From contig OX457026.1 in the NCBI GenBank assembly GCA_949752745.1, forward strand, positions 35,269,911-35,333,910: DNA of 64,000 bases, given 5' to 3'. Both the position numbers and the translations under genes were made by a program. Source of the DNA: Protula sp. h YS-2021 (taxonomy: Eukaryota; Annelida; Polychaeta; Sabellida; Serpulidae). Each line of letters opens with the position of its first letter. Position 1 is the stretch's first letter. Under the pieces are notes generated by a model. That model had not been told where the DNA came from, searched no databases, and saw only the letters and a program-made list of their open reading frames with translations. Shown here piece after piece: positions 37,708-53,000 of the stretch.

Positions 37708-37876
37708 CGCCCAACTTTGTTGGCGAAGGGGATATAGGATTTGGTTAGTCCGTCTGTCCGTCCATCACGCTAAGTCTTGTATCCACAACTCCGACGAACG
37801 GGTAGGCACACACATTTGAAAAACTATACAGATTTACTCCTCATGTAAAAACGTACGAAGGGCGAGGGGATTTGCA
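37708..37876. mobile_element. Short MITE with ATCTCCTCGCCC ends
   Basis: An element of about 170 bp starts ATCTCCTCGCCC (about 37710) and ends with the inverted GGGCGAGGGGAT (about 37860-37871). The interior carries GTCCGTCTGTCCGTCC, a phrase that recurs in degenerate form near 41255, 44160 and 45220. Confidence 0.6.
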
Positions 37877-38085
37877 GCGTTCCAGTGCTCTTGTTGATTG
37901 GAAGATTGAACGGTTTTTGTCTCTTTATCAAATTTAAGTTTTATATTCTTTTAATTATAGAAACGTAACAAGAACAGAAGAGTACTACAAGACAAACGAA
38001 AGTACCGAACTCATTTTTTTACACTCTCGTAAGTGCACGTAAAATAGACCGTCAGCACCTTTGAAGAAAATTGTTACACACCTAC

Positions 38086-41000
38086 ATGGCTGAAGCATCT
38101 ACACATGCTGCTGGACTTGGTTTAAACGGTGCACAACCCACGGCATTCAAAGTGACTTCGGCGTCTGTGCCTCGGGTGAAAATGAACCTGTAAAAAATAT
38201 CTCCCTGATATAGAACACCCCAGACGCAAGGGGAATATATTTCTTCACCATGAGCTATCCACAGGGTCGTACATTGCATAATGTAAGTATTCCTGTCGTC
38301 CATCTTTACCATGGATGGTTTTCCGCATGATTTAAGAAGTGATAGTAGTATCATGTTGATATACTTGTTCATATCGTCTTGTGAACTGTTTAACTGGTTA
38401 ATATTACCGGTTTGTGAAGTAACAAACAAGGAAGATTTGCATACGCGTATTCTTTGAATTTAACTGAACACTTTGGAAAGATTTGAAAGAAAAGGAAAAT
38501 TTGCGTAGTTGTATCAAGGTATTCAAAATTAAATTAGAGGCGAAAATTCCAGTAAATCATGTAAGAAGTGCAATGTATTTATGTTTAGAACAATCAGTAC
38601 ACAGTGCCGCGTGCGCCTGTCCCTCCTACCAGACAACCTCGACCTACAATGCAGATGCAACAAACACAAGGCAAGTGAACGTAGTTATTCAACATGTCAA
38701 CACAGAAAAGTGAACATCTAAGAAGTCGATCGAGTTTTACAAGGTCGAAATGAAAACTAACAAATGGGAAAAAGAAAAGAAGTTATCGTAGTTGGTTCAT
38801 CGTTTCATTATCTTCTTCAGGTTCTCAAAATTATCCATATTCTGGTCAGCCTATGGGGCAGCCCCTGACCACGATGTTTTTGCCGCCACAAGCTGTGTCC
38901 ATGCAAGGGGCACACCGTGTGATTACCATCCCCGGTACAGCAGGACAGATGCCAGTTAATCAGATGCAGGTAAAGGGAAATAATTACTTGACTGTTAGTT
39001 ATTCTTAAAAGAACAATATGCAGTTCTATTTTAGTGGATGTTTCAATGCAGCCCGCTTGACGGGAAGATTTACTCTGCTTTGAAATTTGCATTGGGTTAC
39101 TCTGTTTATGGTCTAGCAGGATGAATTTTTTTTTAGATCGTTATTGGCGTATAACAAAAAAGCGAAAAGTCATTGCACCCATTTGTTTTGCGTCGGTGTA
39201 ACGTTGACAAAAACTATAACAGAATTTTTTTGTTTTCAGTATCCACAACAGTATACAATTAACACAAGCCAGCCGACACAATTTCAAGTCACGCCAAATG
39301 CGTACTATCAGCCACAACCAATGCAAGCCATGCAACCCAGTGGTAACAGCTACAAAACCCTTTGAGCTAGATTTTGTCAGACTTGAGAAAGTTTTCAGAG
39401 GGTGGAGAGAACGCCTTAGTATCGATAAATAATTTGGAGACTAACAGTTCCGGTGATTGTAAAGTCAGTTTTTAGGGGCCTCGGGTGTTAAAAAGCATTT
39501 GTCGGAATCTGCGCATAGTGGGAGTTGGGGTGGGGGCGCTGGATTTAGAAAATAGACATTGTTTGTTTTAATGTATTAAGTTTGGTTGTGATATGTTTCA
39601 GGAGCGGTTTATTTTCAAGGACAAACTGCAACGGGTCAAGCTCAGATGCAACAAACTAGACCGACTTTGAACCAAATGCCCAACCAGACTTATGTGACGA
39701 CAGCCCCACAGCCGCAGAGTTATCAAAAACGAGAAAGGAAAGGTTAGTATTTAAGTATTTGAGTGTTAGAGACATTTGCCTGTTAGAATGTGCAGTTTGT
39801 CTTTTCAAAGAGAATACGAATTGTGTCTCCCCGACCGAGGAAAACATAGCATTTGTGCGTCCTCTGTGTTTGTGTGCCTGTTTTGTGAACAAACTGTTGT
39901 GTGCAGATTTCTCGGGAACGAAAAGTTGGATCGACTTCAAACTTGATATGTTCATTCCTTGGTTAGGTCGGACGGTTCCATAAACTTTTGACGTATGTTG
40001 CATGATTAGGACAGGCGTATGACGTCGTTAAGTTAAAATCTTGCGTACTTGTCTTGTGTACGAAATATCTCGATAACGGAAAGTCATATCGACTTCAAAA
40101 TTTTATATAGATATTCCTTGGTCAGTCTTTTGAGCGATATGATGAAAATTGAGAGAGGCGTACGACTTCAAAACATTGGTAGCACAACTGTCGATCCATT
40201 TCTTAAGCTGATAAATGTTTCTAAAATCTTCAATTTCTGTTGGCAAAGAATTCCACATTTTGATTCCTCGCAGTCTTAAACAGTGAGGTTTTGATGTAGT
40301 TTAGAGTATACACGTGCATAATCACTGTGCTGTCTCGTTAATCTAAAATTAGTTATCGTTTTAAACAGCTATTAATGTTTCGAGGAAGTATATTTGTTTT
40401 CGCCTGAACATTACAAGTAGAGTTTTGAATTTACACAGATCATGAAATTTGAGTGCGCGAGACACATAAAATAAAGGACTACTATATTCATATTTATCAA
40501 GGCTATATACAATTATAATAGCACGTTTTGTAAAATGACAATTTCTTCTGCGTTAAGGTGTACAAGGAAGAAAGAGGGAATAATAAATAGTTAAAAGGGG
40601 GTCTGGTCGATTCGGCCCTTTGCCGATTTGGCCCTTTTTGGATGATTCGGCACCAACTTGGACGGTTCGGCCCTTTACCGTTTCGGCCCTTTTGGGTTTA
40701 TTCGGCAGCACGTTTTATTGTAATTATTCTATGTTGAGATCCGCTTCAAAACTGCTTAAGGCTGTTGGGCGTATGTACAGGTGAAGTCAATAAATAGTTT
40801 GAGTTAATGAATAGATTACTGAAGGGAAAAGTGTTAATTATGGCTGATTTTTTATTGAAGTTACAGACATAAGTTATAATCCTGGGAAAACAAGCATTAA
40901 TTTAAGGTGACATTTACCCATTTTTGTAAGAGTTGTAGTGTGTAAATTGTGGAGTGTCCCCATATCAAACAGTTGTATTAGACTTTCGGATATTTTCAGT

Positions 41001-44000
41001 AACTTGATGTTAACCGAAATCAGCTTTTCATATGCATTACAGTTGTGAACGGATTGCCTTCAACTTTCACAAAAAAAAAAACATGACTAAATGGGGCATT
41101 TATAATTTTTTGATTGCCAGTTTTTAAAATGCTTTGTCTCCCACGATTTTGATCGGATTGACTTCAAATCTTGCATAAATGTTCACTAAACGGTCCTCTT
41201 TTTTTATGCCCCTCCTGACAAATGTCAGCAGCGCATATAGTGTTTGACTTGTGCGTCCGTCTGTCTGTGTGTACGTTACGCTTTACGTACCAAGTTTTGT
41301 GGATCGCACTAGCGTAGCTATTTGGCCGGCAACTTTTTTGTTTTTGGGATGTTTTTCCTAATATATTGAAGTTGTGCAGGACGTCGTCCTTTTGTCCGAA
41401 GAGGCGTTTATTCGGTCGAAATTGGCCTTTGCACTTTTACTGCAGTTAGGTGCTCGTTACTGAGTCCGTGCTTATTCATTCTTTCTTCAAGAAGAATCAC
41501 ATCCTCAAACTAAGATTATGTCACTGACCATCGACCAGGCGGGACATTCTTGCTCCAATCAGACACACCTCTAGTTTTCTCTTATCTTAGTAGCCGGTTT
41601 TCAAAATGCTTTTGAACACAAAAAATTAAATATTACATCAGTTGAAAGTGAATGAGATATCCCTTGTGTTTTTGTGCGCACAGCAGCTGTAGTTTATTCT
41701 GGAATTGTAGTCAAAACAATTATTTATAGAACGATGAAAATGTCTGCTTTCTTTTTCAGCTATCGCTATTGTGAATCCGGAAACTATGCAAGAAGTTTCG
41801 GTTGGAAAGCAGGAAACCAGTTCTGGTGGAAATTCTGGAGGGTCGAGTGCACGTGGTACGCCGGTTACTGCAGGCGTAAGAAATGTTTTTTTTTTCTTAC
41901 CATTCGGTGTTTGACGATGACACACCGAGTGCTTTGTAATTTGGAGGACAGGTCGTAGGAGACATAGTCCTGTGTCTCTTGAAATTGACCAAACTTTTAA
42001 CAGTTTCTGCTGTATAATGATAAGCGCCTCTTAGTACACGAGTTGGTAAGCACTGCCAAGGCGTGGAGCAATGCACGCCGCAAATTTTCAAAAACAAGTA
42101 GGATTTATTCTTGTGGTTAGTCCTTTTATATATTGTTCAACGTGTTTTATGACACAAGTTGTTTCTTTTAGGCGACTCCGCCTCCTCCGCAGATGATTCA
42201 AGCAGCAGGAAACGCTGCCATGATGCCGCCCCACGGGCAGCACCTTCAGCCGGGCGTTGTGATGAATGCGCCGCCGGGCCACCAGTTTCCGAGCATGGTG
42301 CCACATGGCCAGGGAGCCGTCAGCCCACCGCATCACCCATCCGCCGCCAGCGACGTCCAGGCCCAGTTTGCGGCCCAGGTTGCTGCCACGCTGAAGAAAG
42401 ACAAACAGCCCATTGAAATTAAAGCTCCGCCTCCAGCCCAAGAAGGGCCAGTTCAGATGCAGGTATTCTATCAAGTGACTACTAGTAATGTTTTAATATT
42501 TATCCTTTGTGTGTGTGTGTGGTGGGGAGGGGGTAGGGGGAGGGACGGAATGTTTAGATGCATGGCTTTGATGTTTCTGTATTTCATAGGATGGCATCAT
42601 GTGAACAGAAGTATGGTATTATGTGATGGTGATGTTTTATTTAATTTTTATTTTTAGTTGTATTTATTTTTAATTTCAGCACGTGCAGCACATTCCTGTA
42701 CCACAGAAGGCGCAGCCCAATGTACAGGCAGCTCCGCCGATAAACAGCGTGCCTACAACCCAGACAAAAACAGTGACACAAAACGCCGTGCCAAGACAAG
42801 CTGCGCCGGGCTCTTACATGGCGCATCAGGCTCCTCCCGTACCGCATGAGCAACCAGCGCCAGCACAGCCAGGTCATGAACAGCTACCCCCACAGGTTCC
42901 TGCCGGAGTGTATGAGTTGACGCATCCTCCACCAGTTGCAGATACCTGCCAGCAAGTGCCAGTGCATCCAGTTGTCATAACCAACGAGCAACCGCCCACA
43001 AGACCAGGTGGTATTGGCTATGAGGAAAAACCGTCACAACCTCCCCCCGTGGCCTTTGAGCAGTCGCTACCGCAGGCAGCACCCGGTGGCTATAACCAGC
43101 CGCAGCAACAAGCTGTCGCCACTCCGTGCGAGACAGTGCCATTGCAGCAAGCCCAGGGTGGCTTCGGACCCCCACCCACACAGCCTCAAGCCACGCTGGG
43201 TGTGTACGGAGGAACACCTGTACTGCCTCCCCAGCCCGCTGCCCCCCAGCCAGAAAGTGCACCTGTGCCCGTTGAGAAGAGTGTGCGACCGTTGGGTCAA
43301 ACTAAAGAGTCTTCACCGCAACTGCCAGATACCATCAAGGACGTGCCGTTGTTAGACCGAGCCGCGCAGCTCGTGGAGGAAAAGAAAGAAGTGACACCAG
43401 ACATTGTGCAGAGTGTTCAGTCGCAGGAACAAAGTAAACATATAATTCCACAAAAGGTAGAGATGCCCGTTCAAAAAGAGCCGAGCATTCCGAAAGAGAA
43501 GGTTGCCGTAGTTGAGACAGTTAGTTCCGTAGAGAAGGCAACTGAGGATGCAGCTGTGTCTCAAGTGGACAAAAAAGATGCGATATCATCAGTGACCCCG
43601 TGTGAGACATCGGAGAGTAAACAGCAGTCCAGTGTTCAGGCCTCTGTGCCACAACCTCCCAACAAAGACCTCCCAACAACTGTGATTAAACCTTCAGAGA
43701 CGAACAAGCCGGAAGTGGTAACGAAATCTGACACTGCGATAACCGACTCTGTTTTAAGGAGACCCGTTTTAGGGGGAAGTAAAGAGTTAAAAGCACAGCT
43801 GGAGTCTTTGCCGGCAGAGTTGTTGGCTGGTCCCACGTCCGGCGAAGATGCTTTCGAGGAAGCGGTTGAAGAAAGCGAAGCTGTCGTATCCGAATTGAAA
43901 CCGAAAAAAGAGAGTGAAGACACGAAAGAAGAGGTGCAACGGGATGAAGTAAAAGTTGAGAAGAGACTAGAGGACGAACAACCAAGTGAAAGTGTGAGGG

Positions 44001-47000
44001 AGGGGACAGCAAAGGAGAGAACCGCAAGCCCTTTTGATGGTTAGTAGCAACATGGTATTTCTTTCAGTAGGCAAAATACAAAGAGCGTGACACGCGCAAC
44101 TGCCTCGTTTGTAGTCCCAGCTGCCGCGTAGCGCGGAGCGAAGGACTATAGTTCCGCGTCTTTCTGTCCGTCTGTGTGTCTCCTTTATTGTTAAGACGTT
44201 CAAGCCTCCATTTCCTAATCAATTGTTGGAAATATTTTATATGGTCTTTGGACAACCAGACCCATTGCCACCTCGGCCCACCCGAACTCGATCCATCGCG
44301 AAAGACTACTCGGCTCAAATTTCCAGCTCGGCCCAAAACATTTTATCGAAAATTTTCTCCAAATGTTAGAGATTCTGGAGTGCCTTTAATCGAAGAAGTG
44401 TTAGTACTTTGTCCACTATCGATTATGCATGTGTTAGGGGAACAAATCACTTCCAATTGCGAATGACATTGTGGGGTTATGACACAGAAAAGCAAATCTT
44501 TTTCCATATATGATATATATGATATATATTTATTTTAAAATCTCCATCACATCACACCGAAACTGAATTATATATAACCGTCATCAGAGATCATTACATA
44601 TAACGTTTTCTTTAAAAAAAGCGGTTTTTCAATCGTGTTGCTCTTGCACACCGCAGTAGATGCCGACTTGTCCAAAAAGTGTCAAGTTTGAAAATGAGGT
44701 GCCGAGTTGTCCAAAAAGTGCCGACTTTGTAGGTGCCGAGTTTGACAGGTGCCGAGATGTCCAGTCCCCTTATCTGACTGATATTACCGAACAAGCGTTT
44801 GTGCATAACATCGCTAAAGAAACCCAAATAAATTCGTCATTGACAGCTCTGAACTAGACGTGCGTAAATACGTCAAACAGCTTTGAGGAGTTTCGATGCA
44901 AAGCGAGTTCCATTTCTGTATTCATTCCAAAATTTCCCGATTTTGACAGACATCTAACGATACTTGGTGTTTGGGATCTCCACAGTTTGCCTTCCGACGT
45001 ATGTCTCGTGGCCATTTGAGCAACCAGTACGTCGTGATGTTGTAATCCGACCAATACCTTATATTCAGGTTTCCATGGTTGGCGCGAGAATTAATGTGAT
45101 GGTGCCACCCCTTCACCTCGTTATTAGCGCAGATATTAAATTATGCAAAGGTGTGTATGCATTGTTTGCATTCGTTTTCTATCCGCCGTGCAACGATGGG
45201 ATACAGATTACATCATGTCCGTCTGTCCGCTTTCGTTCGCCTTCGTGTCCGGGCTGTATCTCCGAAAGCATTTTTCGTATAGCCTTTTCCTTTGGCGTAC
45301 AGTTAGAACATATATTGCAGGTGTGCAGCGTCGTATTATTTTTCAAATCGGCCAAAAAATTCTAAAAAATACGACTTACCAAAAATGGCTGTTTTTAGGA
45401 AATTTGTTAGCACGGAGATAGGTCTTGTCCAGATGAGTTCTGCAAAACTATTCGACATTTTCTGACATTTTATGCATTGAAAATATATATATTGTACATG
45501 TGCAGCGTCGCATTATTTTTGAAATCAGCCAAAAATTTCAAAAAAAAAAAAAAAATTCTCAAAAATGTGTATTTTTACGGAAACTTGTTTGCACGGAGAT
45601 AGATTTTGCCCCGACAAGTTTTCCGAAACTATTCGATGCAGCGTTCCGAAATTTTATGCAGCGAAAATATATATATATATATATATCTTGTATTCCCATG
45701 TAACTTTTATTCAGCGTGCTCTTTTGTGACTTTGAGAACAAGACCCTTTATACTCTTTATTTTTACGAATGAGAAGTATTGACAGCAAATAAAATAGACT
45801 TTGAGTTACTCTAAGAAATATGTACTCGGGGTTGAATGCAGTTAATTTTATGTAGCACTGAAACTCGAGAATACAAGCTCTGGTATTCGGCAGTGCAATT
45901 CAGTTGAGGGCAGGAGAAATTACAGTTGTGTTTAATAATACAGGTGTATTCTATTAATTGCAGTCGTCTCTGTCATTATGAAAAATCATGTGTATCGTGA
46001 AAAACATCTCCCGCGTTTCATAATCTCATCAGGGTTCGCGTTGGCGGGGTTTTTGTCCACTTTTTGGGCATTTTTTACGAAATTTCTCACCTTTTCGGAA
46101 CCCACCGAGTCTTTCTGAACCTAACTGAGTCACACTTTCCTTTTTTGACTCGAACCCTGCTCATGTAAGAAATATCTGCCGTCTGGCATAGTTTGATTAA
46201 AGAGGTTTAAAAATCATAACTGTGTCATGCAAGGGCTGCTGGTTCAAATAAAAACAATAGTAAAAACTCGAACAGTAAAGACTAAAATAGCAAAAAGGTC
46301 CAGTAAGGATCAAGTTGGTAGTGGACCGAGTTGTCCAGACCCCTTTTATATATGGGTAGTACATGAACGAATAAGGGTCGATATTGTCAGTGAGCCAGGT
46401 CAGCCCGAGGACAGTAGCCCAGCTGAATTTGAGAAATTTTGCGCAATCCTCGAGCACGTGGATGAGTTAGTTAACACACTCAAGCTTACCTTTCTTGATC
46501 AGTTGTTGAAATATTTTAAGTATAGGTAGCATGAGAACTAACAAGATTCGGTATTGTAAATGATCCTGTCGGCCCAAGGACAGTAGCCCAGTTGAGCTTT
46601 ACAAGTTAACAAGGCTCACTGCTAAACTCGAATACAAAGGAGAGTGAAGAAAAACCGCAAAATTGTAGGGTCGGATCTCAAGATGAAGCGGCTTGGTTGG
46701 CGGGTCAGCCGCAATTTTTCGTAAAAAAGTGAAACTCGTACTGTTTTAAGGGAAAGTGCTCATAGAACTCGCTTCTCCCATTCCCGGATCCGCTCGTGAA
46801 ATTTGTTTTTTGTGTTGTGAAGTAATCGCGTCCATGTAAATGATTACGCTGGTTAGCAGAGTGACGAGTTTAATGTTGATGTGTGGTTAGTAACAAAGTT
46901 GAAAATAAATCATGAAATGAACATGCCATATTGCAGAAATCCTCTTTGTTAAACTGCCGGGGTTGCCCAACAGGTCAAAAAATTCCCCACCTGAAGAAAA

Positions 47001-50000
47001 ATAATTGTTGGCCGTTTTTAGGCAGATAGCCACACCAATTAAGTTTACTTGCATTTTAGTCAGTATTTCATCAGATTTGTCAGGTACTGTTGAATCAACA
47101 GTATTTGGCGTGTTCGGGTACACTTGCTGGTGTGCAATGACCACTCCAGTTTGCATTTAAAATCAGTGTGTTTGTGTTGTGCAGGGGGGGGGGGAGGGGT
47201 GAGGGGGCAATGAGGTTACAAATACTACGAGGCCTGGAATCCATTCGTGTGAGTGATGAATGACCACAGAACTGGCTTTAGTTGCTTGCAGAACACTCGT
47301 GCACAACCACTTGTATTCACAATGCACTCCATCTGGCCGGTAAGTAAAAAAGTACCCGGACAATTCGTTTCATTAGTCATTCCAAACCAGTCCGGTCTCC
47401 CAAGTGCGGTTCTGTTGGCATTTAGAACTGAAATTTGAATGAGCAGAACGTATTACATGTACTACTGCTTTGTATTAAGTTTTTGCGCAAATTTGCCTCA
47501 GCTCTGAAAAACACTTTAAAATCTGCCGCCTTTTTGTGAAGTTTGTAAGTATTCAGGATTTGACTTTTTTTTTTTTTATGTTTGATGGTTTGCACCTTAA
47601 AAGAGCGAGGAGTCACTTCGTGTCAGCTGTTGCAAATTTAGCGTGGCCAACCATGTGACCAGGCAGCGAAGACAATACGAGAAGTATGGGTAGTTTGAAT
47701 ACTGCATTTAGGTTCCCGTGCTCGCGCTGCTAATACTCCAGATATTATAATGTGAAATTGGTAAAAATTAAACTTGTAATCATCTACTCGAATGAGGAAG
47801 CAGAAGCTACATTTTTAGAACCCATCAGGACATATTCAAGAACTTTACAATTTTAACATCGACAAAGTATTCACACACAAGATACTTTTCCTTTTATCAC
47901 TGATCTGTTGTGCAGATATATGTGATCTGACGGCAGATATATATATATATATAAATATAAAAACCACCAGAGTGAATATGTGCAGCTGTTGATCGCAGTA
48001 AGACAGCTCAACCGCTTTTTTGGGACTGAAAGAGTAAAACGAGTCGGTGTGTATTGATTGTAGGTTCGATATCGGTAATTTGTCATCTGTTATCTGCAAC
48101 TATGTGCACCATTGGATGAGACTGAATCAAAGTAGGTTTCGTACTTCGCCAGTACAGATTTGAACAGTTGACAGAAAATCCTGCAGTGTCCTCAGTTTGC
48201 CTCTAGGAGTTGTGTGTGCCAAGCAGCCGTGTGTCAACATTTTCATATGCTATCTATCGCCAGTGTTCGAAATATTGCTGGCCCGAAGCCACCAGTTTTC
48301 GCGTCGTGGCACAGTTTCAAGTGTTGCTTTCTCGAAGGGTTGGCTGCTTTTTGTCACATTATACCCGTGGCTAGGGTCGTTAAAGGTCAGGAGGAGATAA
48401 ATTAACTTTCAAAAGTTGCTGATCCGGCATGTCAGCGGCGTTTTCATGCACATGCGGAAAACTGGCTCTCGCTCTTGATGTGTTGGTATTGCAAAGTAAC
48501 TGTGTAAAGATATAAGGTAACATTATAAGACAGAAGCCCTGCTTGGTACATACAGGTCGTGTAGTCTTCTTTATATCAAACATTTCCTTTGTCATGATGT
48601 CCTATCAAAGTGCAGATTTGTAACTGTTTTGGCACGCATGCTGTAGACCTTTAAAGTTTTTATGCGAGTACGTGACTCATATTAGCAATAATAAATTTAC
48701 CGTGCCTGTTGTTTACTGATAGACATTCGTGATTCTTCGAAAAAAGGTGCTTACAGTTGGTAACCAGTTGTGTACAGTAGAAGAACATCATCCAAGAATT
48801 GTTAACAAGGCATTTGCAGTGCGCCGATGCCCCCCCCCCCTCCCCTCTCAAAAAAAGAAAAAAAAAGAAAAAGAAGCTAAATGAATCGAGTCGGAAGATT
48901 AGCAGGTCTGTTTAAGCATCAAAAACCTTCAAAATTATAAACTTGACGGCAGAAAACCAGGGTTAACGTATTGAATGAAATGTATTTACTGCTGTATTTT
49001 AATTCGATTTGTAATTCGTCAGCAGTCAGCATAAAAAAAAATACTTTACATATTCTGTAAAGCACTTGCGTTCATCGTGTCAGTATGCAGACCGCTATGC
49101 AAATCCTTGCACTCATGCCCCGGCAAACTAACAAATCAGCTACCACCTTTAATCCAACGAGAACCTATTTCTCAAAGGCGAAGCAGGGTTCGCGCTGGGT
49201 TCTCAGGAAAGTGAGCCAAAAAAAGGAAAGTGTGACTCAATTGGATCCAGAAAGATTCGGTAGGTTCCGAAAAAGTGAGTCATTTCGTAAAAAATGCCCA
49301 AAAAGTGGATAAAAACCCCGCCAACGTGAACCCTCCGAAGTATTAATGAATATTGATGGCCGTGTTTAACTGATGGGGGGGGGGGGGGGGGTGGGGGGGG
49401 CTGTGGGGAATATGTGGGCTATGCACACTGCTCTAGTTTAACATACCCAAATAGAGCACACGTCATTTGTGTAATGCATAGTGCGAGTGTTCGCGTATAT
49501 GAGAGGCTTGTGGAAAAGCTGCTGCAGCCTGACATGTTGCTTTTGATAATATAAATCACTGTTTTGCTTCCGTTTTGATCATGAAGATGAAAACAAAGGC
49601 CTCGAAAACCAGAATTGGGGCGCACGACAAATTTTAACTTAGTGCCAACACTGTTATCTGAGATCTGCGTTGTGTGGAGTGTCATATATAATGTTGTCAT
49701 GGGTTATAAATGTTTAGTGTAAAAAAATTAACTTTCTGAAAACTGAACGCTGATTTGTGAAGAGGCCTACTGGCTGGACAAACAATTCTCTAACCTGATG
49801 GGACGCTGGCACCGCCCCACCAAATGACATTTTACCCATTTGGGGCATCTTAAAACGTTTCTCATCTCCTTGTTTTTGATGGCCTATTGACGATACAGCC
49901 AACTCTGTAGAAAGAAACCCAGCCTTCTCTCGTGTTCTGTTATGCGCAGTGGTTATCCGCGGTGAATACTACTTGGTTCACTGTGCCGTGGCTGGTGTGC

Positions 50001-53000
50001 GTCTATCGTACCAAATAGCTCCAGTATCAGCTCGTCTGTATTGCTCACATTGTACCGACGTTTATTGCAATACTCGCTGGATATATGAAATGCAAAAAGC
50101 AAGTTTTGCTGGGTATGCAGACTTTCTCAAGAGAGAAACGGTGGCAGTAAATATGGGCATGTTCTTTTGTTTTGAGTGCACTTCACCAGAACTGTTGTTT
50201 TGGTTGGATATTTCGTGAAGATGGGAAAGAGTGAGTATATACTTAATACATGTCGTGTTTGTCCAGTGTTGGCGTGAGTCAGGCCTGCCATTCAGCGTGC
50301 TTCCGCATCTTTGTTCGACCTGTAGTGGGACGGGGCACATTTCAAACTGTCAGTGTCTGCTCCTGTAGTTGTGATCCTGGAAATGTGGAAATCTAACTGG
50401 GGCGATTGGCTCACGGAAGTAAAAAAAAAAAAAACAGCTGTGTCATTTCACAGCAATGCGCTATTTTCCAGCTATGATGCATCATATTTTTCCGGAACGG
50501 TCTTCTAATGCCGCACGATTGTACAGATGAACTAGAGCCTCATTTCGCTAGCGAAATGTGAAACACTTGACAAAAATTAAAACGCAAAAATGCTTCCTTC
50601 GATGGGTTATTTCTTGAATAATATATTGCAAACAACACAGCTTGAATACTCTTATAAGCCGAGAAGTGTTTGGTTTTTGCTGACTTAAGGTTTTATTGAC
50701 TGATCAGGCATACGCCGTGATATCTATTTACGCAGTGAGAGCTTGCACAAAGGTGAGCAACTGTGTGTTCTGTGCTCTGCGTTAAATGCTCCGCATTTAC
50801 TTGCAAAAATGCATTCTTTTCACAGGGCGTTTTAAACAGGAAAACGAAATCGAAGGCGAAAATAAATAGTGTCATGCACACGTTCATATCAAGTTCTATC
50901 TAAGTCCCAAGTTTCGTGGCCCTGGGGACCGTAGTGCCAGTGGAGGAGATGACACAGGAAATACGATCACTATCAAAAAAAAAAAAAAAAAGATACCAAC
51001 AGCTGCTCGCACAAAAAAATTGGCTTATGTTGAAAAATGTTTGCCATCTAGGAAAAGATGGTCAGCAGTTTTGTTGGTTTTAGGTGGTAAACGGACGATG
51101 AAAGGAGGGGTTATGAATGTTTCTACTTCCACCAGCTCTCTCACCCACAAAATGTATTCCCACATTTTGCAGCCATATCTGGCGATGCACACTGCCCGGT
51201 TTTTATTTTTAATAATTGCTAGCGCGACGTACTTACGTATTCTTTTCTCTCCATTGCTTAGGTTAAGAGACTGTCAACTAATAACGAGAAATAATCTGTG
51301 CGTCAATTTTACCTTGTACATTACCACTAGGTACCATTAATTTTCACAGCACAAGTTCGACCAATGGGTTAGTGTCCGGCAGACCAGTGGCTCAAAAACA
51401 CTGAACCTGTCTGGGTCTATTTTAAAATTTAGAATGTCAAAACGTTAGCCGAACGTCGAGATGGTGGCCAAATGTGAACAAGAACATTTTTCTCTTGGGG
51501 AAATGTGTTTTCAGTCTCTTTGGTTTGGAAATTAATTTTTTGTTGAGGGGGCGCTTCAGCTATACTTTCAACTGGTTTGGTGAAATTTCAGCTCATTGAT
51601 GTTTGCATGTGCAATGGACCAGAGTCACTTGACGGTCTTTGTCAGTTGTTTAGTCATGCGTTCTAAACAATTAAATTATGTTCATGAACAGGCCGGTGAC
51701 TTTGATCTTGAAAGTGATGCGAAGTTGATTTGACATTTCCCATTTTAAGTGTATCTGCTGACGTTTAGTTTTTCATGTGAAGAGTGCATGTTTGACAAAT
51801 TCGTGTGGAATTCAGCTTGTTGCGAAGTACACATGCAGGCGACCACTATTATTGCCTAATGTTTATAACTGGCCCACCGCCAAACAACCAGTGAAATTTA
51901 ACCTGTTCACAAGTATTCATGTCGATATATAAAAGAGCTCGTGTTCTTTGAGGGTTTTACAGTGAGAGTTTGGATTTTTATGATTTGTGTTGTCTATAGT
52001 GTGAGCGCACTGGTACGCTTATGTAAGTGTTCAACTTTCGCGAGGTCAATTTACTGGTGACTAACGCAGCTCGATTTGGGTTATAAAATCGTTATATTTT
52101 GCTGACAGTACGATAATCATTCACCACAAGTTTGTATAATGGGTTCTTCTGTTAATACTAGTCTAGGGAAAATTTTTTATCAAGTATTTGATCGAACATG
52201 TGGGCAGTATAGTCTCAATCGAATAAGATAAACAAAAGACAGAGTTATGATTTCTATAACAACTATGGATACACCAAAGAACAGCAATCATTTCACCAGA
52301 GTTAGACATTTTGGAAAAGGTAAGTTTGGCTATTATATGATACTTTGAAGAAGTGGGAGTACCGTACCGTCGGTCCCAGGTCTATCGTTTATTTGACGTT
52401 CGCATTTTATATTAAGCCTACAGCCTGCCCTGGTATTCACAAAAGTTAACTGCAGTTAAATGTACACCGCGCAGTGATTAAACAAAATTACGCAATTTTT
52501 ACAAGAATTTGTTTTAACACAAAAGTAAATTTGTTAATTTTCAAACGATCTGTTTAACGGAACTGAAGTTGACTTTCGTGAATAGGGCCACTGATGCGGA
52601 TGTTAGTTGTGTTGTTTTAAACAGTTCAAAATAAGGGCGTAGTTTACGTACTTTTTTAAAGTGGGATAAACATTCCTTCGAAGTTTTTTTTTTCAAAACG
52701 TTTTGTGGACCCCTTAGGACCCGCGGGTTCATTACTAAAGTTTACAATGGGAACATAGTTTATTGATAGACCATGTGTCAGTCTCAGATATAAGTACAAA
52801 AGCCACGTTATAGTGTCACATCCTTTACCACGTTAAACCGATTTTTGAGTCTTGGTAATCTGGGTCCTGTCAGAATATTATTGCGACACGTTTTCTTGTT
52901 TCCAGCCGCGTTAACGAGATGTCACTACGTCGCGTCCGCTTCGTACAAGTGACAGTTTTAACAATTGGTACACTTTTACTTGAATTTCGGACTGTTTCCT

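Noticed and set aside
42193..42657. Reading exon 7 of eIF4G as a 154-codon ORF through to 42657
   Set aside because: The coding similarity stops at the donor at 42462; the tail is intron with a GT-rich microsatellite.
49949..50218. 89-codon Cys-rich plus-strand ORF
   Set aside because: Cysteine spacing is irregular, and no splice or homology support was seen.
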